From NCBI GenBank assembly GCA_023433755.1, contig JAEYUA010000143.1:1-10049 (forward strand): a stretch of 10,049 nucleotides of DNA, read 5' to 3'. Under the pieces are notes generated by a model. It saw nothing but the letters and a program-made list of their open reading frames with translations, ran no database searches and had not been told where the DNA came from. Origin of the DNA: Bacteroidota bacterium. GTDB lineage: Bacteria; Bacteroidota; Bacteroidia; Chitinophagales; Chitinophagaceae. This document shows, in pieces, positions 6,416 to 10,049 of the stretch (position 1 is its first letter; each line of letters starts with the position of its first letter). The position numbers were made by a program, and so were the translations under genes.

Positions 6416-8839
6416 TTACAGCTTCAACCATTTCAGCCTTAAACTGTTGGTAACCACACTTACACTGCTCAGTGCCATCGCTGCACCTGCTATCATAGGA
6501 TTTAGCAGGAACCCGGTAAAGGGATACAAAACTCCTGCCGCAATAGGAATGCCTATTACATTATAAATGAATGCCCAAAAAAGGTTTTGTTTAATGGTTG
6601 CCACTGTTTTACGGGAAAGGGTAATGGCTTTAGGTATTTTAGTCAAATCACTTGAAATAAGTGTCATTTTGGCTACGTCCATTGCTATATCGCTTCCCTT
6701 TCCCATAGCTATACTCACATCAGCCTGTGCCAGCGCATTGCTATCGTTAATGCCATCCCCCACCATGGCAACTGTTTTTCCCTGCTGCTGCAGCTTCTTT
6801 ACAAAGCTGGCTTTATGTGCCGGCAACACTTCAGCCTGGTAATGTTGAATGCCTACCTGCTCAGCTATGGCTTTGGCAGTAAACTGGTTGTCGCCTGTAA
6901 GCATGTACACTTCTATTCCTTCCTGCTGCAATGCTTTTACTGCATCTACAGATGTTTGCCTGATCTTATCGGCAATGGCAACAGCAGCTAATGCATTTTC
7001 ACTGTCTGAAAGCCAGACTACCGTTTGTGCCTTTGCCAGCCATTCATTTGCCGACTGCTGCAAAGCCGGTTCGATGCTGATGTTTTCAGCCTTCATCAAT
7101 GCAGGGCTTCCTAAAAAGTAGGTTTTACCGTCATGCATCACCTTTACCCCTTTCCCGGTTATACTTTCAAATTGTTCGATTTCAACTGGCTGAACACCTT
7201 TCATTTTGAAGTAACGAACAACAGCTTCTGCTAAAGGATGCTCTGACTGCTGTTCAATACTGAAGAGCAAACCGGACAGGTCATTTTCACCTGTTTTCCA
7301 TTTTATAGATACTACTTCCGGCTTGCCTTCTGTGATAGTCCCCGTTTTATCCAGGATAATGGCATTCACCTTTTTAGCCAGTTCCAGGCTTTCCGCATCT
7401 TTAATCAGTATCCCGTTTTCCGCACCTTTACCCACACCTGCCATGATTGCTGTTGGGGTAGCAAGGCCTAATGCACAGGGACAAGCAATCACTAATACAG
7501 TAACTAATGCTAACAATCCCTGAGTAAAACTGTTTTCACCCCCCAAAACAACCCATGCTGCCAGGCTAAGAATAGCAATAAGAATAACAACTGGAACGAA
7601 GATGCCTGCAATTTTATCTACCAGCTTTTGAACGGGCGCCTTACTGCCTTGCGCTTCCTGCACCATTTTAATGATCTGTGCCAGCACGGTATCACCACCT
7701 ACTTTGGTTGCAATAAACTGAAAGCTGCCTTTCTGGTTGATGGTTCCTGCAAATACTTTATCTCCCTGCTTCTTCTCAACAGGTACCGGTTCGCCACTAA
7801 TCATGCTTTCATCAACAAACGATGTTCCTGTACTGACTACGCCATCAACAGCAATCTTTTCACCGGGTTTTACCAGCAGGGTATCACCCACTTTTACAGA
7901 TGCTATTGGCATTTCCACCTGGTGCCCACCACCATGCACTACCATTACGGTTTTGGGTTGTAAGCCCATCAGCTTTTTGATAGCTGACGATGTATTACCC
8001 TTTGCTTTTTCTTCAAGCATCTTTCCTAAAAGAATAAAGGCAATAACCACCGCTGCGGTTTCAAAATAAACGTGTACATGCAAGCCTTTGCTGTACCAAT
8101 ACTGCGGATAAACGGTGTTGAAAACGGAGAAGAGATAAGCAACACCCGTACTTAATGCCACCAGCGTATCCATATTTGCGGAACGGTGCTTAGCCTGTTT
8201 CCACGCACCAACGAAAAACTGCTGACCGAAAATGACAACCACGGGAGTTGCCAGTGCCCACATGATATAGTTTGCATAGGGAATGTTCATAAAGAACATT
8301 CCAATGACCACCAGTGGAATGGAAAGTACAATTGAACTGACCGTTCTTTTCTTCAGTGTTTCAAACCTCTTTCTATGTACTTCCTCAAGGGCATCTTTCG
8401 CTTCTTCGGTTTCATCAATCATCAAATCGTACCCTATACCCTGGAGTGCTGCTTTTAGCTGGTGTGGACCGGTAATAGTAGGAACATACTCCACTTGTGC
8501 GGTGGCGTTCGCATAGTTTACAGACACATGCACTACACCCGGGGTGTTTTCCAAAATGCTTTGTGAACTGCTGGCGCAGGATGCACAGCTCATATTAAGC
8601 ACGGGGAAATTTTTCTTTACTGTATCTACATCATATCCCAGGTCCCGGATTGCCTTTACAGCTTTAGGCACTGTTTCCAATTCATCATCGGTGGTGATAA
8701 CTGCCCTTTTATTGTTCAGTTCAACCTTATGTGTTTTGACACCCTGCACCTTGCCCAGGCCCTTGTCAACGATTAAGGCACAGTGCTCACTTTCAACACC
8801 GGCTAACGGAAGATTAATTGTACTGATTTCCTTGTTCAT
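6416..8839 (-). CDS. copA: Cu(I)-exporting P1B-1-type ATPase CopA
   Basis: An 807-residue inner-membrane pump that uses ATP to move Cu(I) from cytoplasm to periplasm. Two HMA-type domains begin the protein. The second (about 78-142) has an intact NMSCASC loop (Cys85, Cys88). The first (about 8-73) keeps the fold pattern but reads GVESEHC, so only Cys20 remains. Then come the membrane helices, the actuator loop SGE (348-350), the intramembrane copper motif CPC (453-455), the phosphorylation motif DKTGT (Asp497), the SEHP motif (His534, Pro535), MLTGD near 646-650, and GDGIND (694-699). The last two membrane segments carry the YN (759-760) and MxxSS (788-792) signatures that define the copper(I) subgroup. 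The length is normal for the family. The start is ATG 8839, 104 bp after the regulator gene; a candidate operator and promoter lie in that gap. Function and metal specificity are well supported. Confidence 0.97.
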   Translation of the reverse strand: MNKEISTINLPLAGVESEHCALIVDKGLGKVQGVKTHKVELNNKRAVITTDDELETVPKAVKAIRDLGYDVDTVKKNFPVLNMSCASCASSSQSILENTPGVVHVSVNYANATAQVEYVPTITGPHQLKAALQGIGYDLMIDETEEAKDALEEVHRKRFETLKKRTVSSIVLSIPLVVIGMFFMNIPYANYIMWALATPVVVIFGQQFFVGAWKQAKHRSANMDTLVALSTGVAYLFSVFNTVYPQYWYSKGLHVHVYFETAAVVIAFILLGKMLEEKAKGNTSSAIKKLMGLQPKTVMVVHGGGHQVEMPIASVKVGDTLLVKPGEKIAVDGVVSTGTSFVDESMISGEPVPVEKKQGDKVFAGTINQKGSFQFIATKVGGDTVLAQIIKMVQEAQGSKAPVQKLVDKIAGIFVPVVILIAILSLAAWVVLGGENSFTQGLLALVTVLVIACPCALGLATPTAIMAGVGKGAENGILIKDAESLELAKKVNAIILDKTGTITEGKPEVVSIKWKTGENDLSGLLFSIEQQSEHPLAEAVVRYFKMKGVQPVEIEQFESITGKGVKVMHDGKTYFLGSPALMKAENISIEPALQQSANEWLAKAQTVVWLSDSENALAAVAIADKIRQTSVDAVKALQQEGIEVYMLTGDNQFTAKAIAEQVGIQHYQAEVLPAHKASFVKKLQQQGKTVAMVGDGINDSNALAQADVSIAMGKGSDIAMDVAKMTLISSDLTKIPKAITLSRKTVATIKQNLFWAFIYNVIGIPIAAGVLYPFTGFLLNPMIAGAAMALSSVSVVTNSLRLKWLKL

Positions 8840-8860
8840 CTTATACCTGTTTTAACGGTA

Positions 8861-8868
8861 CAAAGGTC
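8861..8868 (-). promoter_or_regulatory. Candidate -7 box of the copA promoter (GACCTTTG)
   Basis: On the minus strand this is GACCTTTG, close to the Bacteroidota -7 consensus TAnnTTTG, 21 nt before the copA ATG. The same box, GAACTTTG, followed by the same TA, occurs ahead of copZ. No good -33 TTTG stands at the usual distance; the candidate operator ends 20 bp upstream instead, which fits an activator-dependent promoter. Confidence 0.45.
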
Positions 8869-8888
8869 TGATGGAAACAAAGGGCTAT

Positions 8889-8916
8889 TGTTACATCCTT
8901 TTGGAAAAGATGTACA
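8889..8916 (-). promoter_or_regulatory. Candidate operator upstream of copA (21-bp-spaced TGTA direct repeats)
   Basis: Read on the minus strand, this 28-bp element begins TGTACATCTTT and ends ATGTAACA, with the TGTA units starting 21 bp apart, two helical turns. A second 28-bp element at 6379-6406 matches it at 20 of 28 positions with no gaps. The site ends 20 bp before a GACCTTTG box and lies 49 bp upstream of the copA start. Spacing and position suit an AraC-family activator, most simply the HMA-AraC protein encoded just upstream. It also contains an imperfect palindrome (TACATC and GATGTA), so a dimeric repressor cannot be excluded. Confidence 0.6.
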
Positions 8917-8943
8917 GATAATTGTGCCGGTAAAAAGGGAAGA

Positions 8944-9510
8944 TTAGTCTTTTACGCTGTCTATCGGCTTGCGATGCAAAGCTCCGAGCTTTTTAAATTC
9001 TGATGGCGTCATGCCGGTGAGCTTTTTAAATTGAGCCGATAGATGCTGCGTACTGCTATAGCCCAGGTTGTAAGCAATCTGGCTCAAAGACAGTTCGTTG
9101 TAATGGAGCAACTCTTTGGTTTTTTCTATCTTTTGAAGAATGAAAAACTGCTCGATGGTTATGCCTTCTACTTCAGAGAAAAGCCTGCTGACTGATGAAT
9201 AATCTTTAAAGATCTTGTCGCTGATAAATTTACTGACACTGAAGTGCTCTTCCACACTGCCGGCCTGCACTTTCTGAATAAATAAGTTTTTGACCTGTTC
9301 AATCAATTGCATTTTCTGGTTATCCAGCAATTCGAAACCTGCCTGCTCGAGGTCGGCTGCAAACTTCTGAAGCCTGGCATTGTCGGGCACTGCTGAAAGC
9401 TCCACTTCTCCCAGGCGCACATATTTTGCCTGAAGGTTGTGATGCTTCAACAGCTGCTCAACAGAGCTTATGCACCTGGGGCATACCATATTTTTGACTA
9501 TGAGCTTCAC
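8944..9510 (-). CDS. AraC-family regulator with N-terminal HMA-like metal-binding domain, probable copper sensor
   Basis: A 188-residue fusion. Residues 1-68 resemble a heavy-metal-associated domain: strand MKLIVKNM, metal loop MVCPRC (Cys10, Cys13), a helix, strand KYVRLGEVELS and a last helix DLEQAGFELL. A linker with predicted helix follows, then a standard AraC DNA-binding domain from about 85 to 177, with the second helix-turn-helix around SLSQIAYNLGYSSTQHLSAQFKKLTGMTPSEFKK. There is no cupin or response-regulator domain, so the HMA head is the only sensor. The frame opens with TTG 9513 and GTG 9510 right after an in-frame stop (TGA); I prefer GTG because it gives the usual MKLxVKNM start. 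It is the first gene of the minus-strand cluster, and its likely targets are the two matched sites ahead of copA and copZ. The domains are clear; copper specificity and activator action are inferred. Confidence 0.88.
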   Translation of the reverse strand: MKLIVKNMVCPRCISSVEQLLKHHNLQAKYVRLGEVELSAVPDNARLQKFAADLEQAGFELLDNQKMQLIEQVKNLFIQKVQAGSVEEHFSVSKFISDKIFKDYSSVSRLFSEVEGITIEQFFILQKIEKTKELLHYNELSLSQIAYNLGYSSTQHLSAQFKKLTGMTPSEFKKLGALHRKPIDSVKD

Positions 9511-9513
9511 CAA

Positions 9514-9722
9514 TCAAAATTATAAATTGAAGGCCGCATGATACAGACCGGGTAAAAGGTAAATGAAAGTGCTGATGATTGGAAGTTAAAATCAAAGACA
9601 GGTGTAAAATAGAAAGTGCTCTTCAAAAGAGGCATTAGTTGAAAGCCCGCCTATGCTAAGCTGCGGTGAACAAATAAGTTTATTAAAAAAGCCCGCCTTC
9701 GCTTAAGCTTCGGCGGGCGCTG
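9514..9722. other. Gene-free region between the tRNA locus and the regulator gene
   Basis: No convincing gene is visible. On the minus strand a TAATTTTG box, a good match to the TAnnTTTG -7 consensus, ends only about 7 nt before the regulator start, so if used it would give a nearly leaderless message. No TGTA-repeat operator like those ahead of copA and copZ was seen. The region also holds a small CTCTT/AAGAG hairpin near 9620-9631, a decayed copy of the GCCCGCC hairpin (9645-9666) and the tRNA terminator. Confidence 0.4.
9685..9718 (-). terminator. Intrinsic terminator downstream of the tRNA locus
   Basis: On the minus strand GCCCGCC and GGCGGGC form a perfect 7-bp GC stem, with two further GC pairs possible inside around a TTAA loop, followed at once by six T residues. 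It begins 5 nt after the 3' end of the outer tRNA-like sequence and so would end a transcript covering both nested tRNA units, before the regulator gene. Confidence 0.8.
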
Positions 9723-9760
9723 TAGCCTCGACAGGAATCGAACCTGTATCTAAAGTTTAG

Positions 9761-9862
9761 TCCCGCAAGGCAAAGTAGCCCGGACAAGAATCGAACTTGT
9801 ATCTAGAGTTTAGGAAACTCCTATTCTATCCATTGAACTACCGGGCCACTTTGCCTGCGGGA
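9761..9862. repeat. 15/16-bp inverted repeat flanking the inner tRNA-Arg
   Basis: The left arm (9761-9776, beginning TCCCGCAAGGC) and right arm (9848-9862, ending GCCTGCGGGA) are complementary over 15 bp with a single-base bulge. The right arm directly abuts the first base of the inner tRNA, and the left arm overlaps its discriminator base, so in RNA the stem continues the tRNA acceptor helix without a break. The outer ends abut the two halves of the split tRNA-like gene. Confidence 0.85.
9776..9847 (-). tRNA. tRNA-Arg (anticodon CCT)
   Basis: A full cloverleaf of 72 nt on the minus strand. The acceptor stem GGCCCGG/CCGGGCT has seven pairs (first one G-U). The D arm is GTTC/GAAT, the anticodon stem GGAGT/ACTCT with loop TTCCTAA gives anticodon CCT, the variable loop is AGAT, and the T arm ACAAG/CTTGT has loop TTCGATT. 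The discriminator base is A, and CCA is not encoded. This tRNA reads AGG codons. It lies entirely inside a second, split tRNA-like gene and between inverted repeats that extend its acceptor helix. The arm-by-arm pairing makes the call secure even though the setting is abnormal. Confidence 0.95.
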
Positions 9863-10049
9863 TATTCTATCCATTGAACTACGAGGCCAAAAGGAGAAAC
9901 AGAAACAGAAAGAGAAAGAGGTCGCTCTCCGCTCTCTTTCTGTTTCTCCTTCTCCCTTGGGGGTGCAATATTAAATCCTTTTTCGCGAACGATTTCCTTT
10001 CCGGCCAATAATTTAGCTTTCTCCTCTATGGGATTCCGATCCCTTTTCC
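9838..10049 (-). CDS. Possible C-terminus of an unidentified protein, cut by window end
   Basis: A minus-strand frame is open from the window edge to TAG at 9838-9840, about 69 codons. The first 30 or so residues (NPIEEKAKLLAGKEIV, then REKGFNIAPP) look like ordinary coding sequence with a helix, and the other two minus-strand frames stop early there. After that the frame becomes a charged low-complexity stretch from the purine-rich repeat and finally reads into the tRNA genes, ending inside the inner one. Either a real gene lost its own stop and now overlaps the tRNA locus, or the frame is open by chance. I do not recognise a family. Confidence 0.3.
   Translation of the reverse strand, partial: KRDRNPIEEKAKLLAGKEIVREKGFNIAPPREKEKQKESGERPLSLSVSVSPFGLVVQWIEYPAGKVAR
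9892..9950. repeat. Polypurine/polypyrimidine inverted repeat upstream of the tRNA locus
   Basis: The left side is a run of GA/AAC repeats and the right side its complement. There are perfect alternatives of 14 bp (9902-9915 with 9933-9946) and 11 bp (9892-9902 with 9940-9950). Low complexity makes several registers possible. On the minus strand it lies just before the outer tRNA-like sequence. It may be a hairpin ending an upstream transcript, though no T-run follows directly. Confidence 0.6.

Larger units (their letters stand above)
9723..9888 (-). pseudogene. Second tRNA-Arg-like gene, split by a 102-bp insert that contains the intact tRNA-Arg
   Basis: The 5' part (9863-9888 on the minus strand) has an acceptor strand GGCCTCG and a complete D arm up to position 26. 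The 3' part (9723-9760) resumes at CTAA of the anticodon loop, then ACTTT, AGAT, the T arm ACAGG/CCTGT and acceptor strand CGAGGCT with discriminator A. Positions 27 to about 34 are missing; in their place are 102 bp holding the inner tRNA and its flanking inverted repeats. The parts match the inner tRNA at 24 of 26 and 33 of 38 positions. The differences in the acceptor and T stems are paired changes that keep every base pair, so this was a real tRNA-Arg paralogue rather than random decay. It cannot give a normal tRNA without removal of the insert and repair of the anticodon arm. It may be a pseudogene, or part of a composite RNA. Confidence 0.75.

Noticed and set aside
6567..8855. Plus-strand open frames opposite copA
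   Set aside because: All overlap well-conserved P-type ATPase sequence and have Ser/Cys-rich compositions typical of antisense translation.
9723..9888. Group I intron in tRNA-Arg(CCT)
   Set aside because: Such introns are known in bacterial tRNA-Arg genes, but they are normally 200 nt or more with P3-P8 core pairing; the 102-bp insert is almost fully accounted for by a tRNA and its flanking repeats.
9892..9950. CRISPR-like repeats in the purine-rich stretch
   Set aside because: There are no regular repeat-spacer units, only one low-complexity inverted repeat.

Overview
The window looks like a chromosomal piece of a Bacteroidota bacterium, probably of the Chitinophagales type. The evidence is moderate GC, mostly ATG starts without clear Shine-Dalgarno sites, promoter boxes ending in CTTTG, and proteins typical of that phylum (DUF3347, a multicopper oxidase carrying an outer-membrane barrel domain, an AraC regulator with a metal-binding head). 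No species can be named from the sequence alone.

Layout. (1) 1-1865, plus strand: the C-terminal two thirds of a type I restriction enzyme motor subunit (HsdR), cut by the window edge. (2) 1866-2274: a non-coding stretch with a weak hairpin and a frameshifted remnant of a Fic-family protein. (3) 2275-9510, minus strand: a six-gene copper-handling cluster. In transcription order it holds an HMA-AraC fusion regulator, a P1B-1 copper ATPase (CopA), a small HMA copper chaperone, a DUF3347 periplasmic protein, a large multicopper oxidase fused to a C-terminal beta-barrel domain, and a membrane-anchored DUF305 protein. (4) 9511-10049: a regulatory and RNA region with a terminator, a complete tRNA-Arg(CCT) gene, and the two halves of a second tRNA-Arg-like gene on either side of it. 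A possible protein C-terminus enters from the right edge.

How it may work. The regulator carries a CPRC metal site in front of its DNA-binding domain, so it probably senses cytosolic copper itself. Two 28-bp sites with identical layout (TGTA direct repeats 21 bp apart) lie upstream of copA and of the chaperone gene. Each is 19-20 bp before a shared GA(A/C)CTTTG box, where an AraC-type activator would be expected to bind. The chaperone would deliver Cu(I) to CopA for export to the periplasm. There the oxidase, DUF3347 and DUF305 proteins would oxidise or bind copper.

The two most unusual items are the tRNA-inside-a-tRNA arrangement at 9723-9888 and the HMA-AraC regulator with its matching pair of candidate operators.
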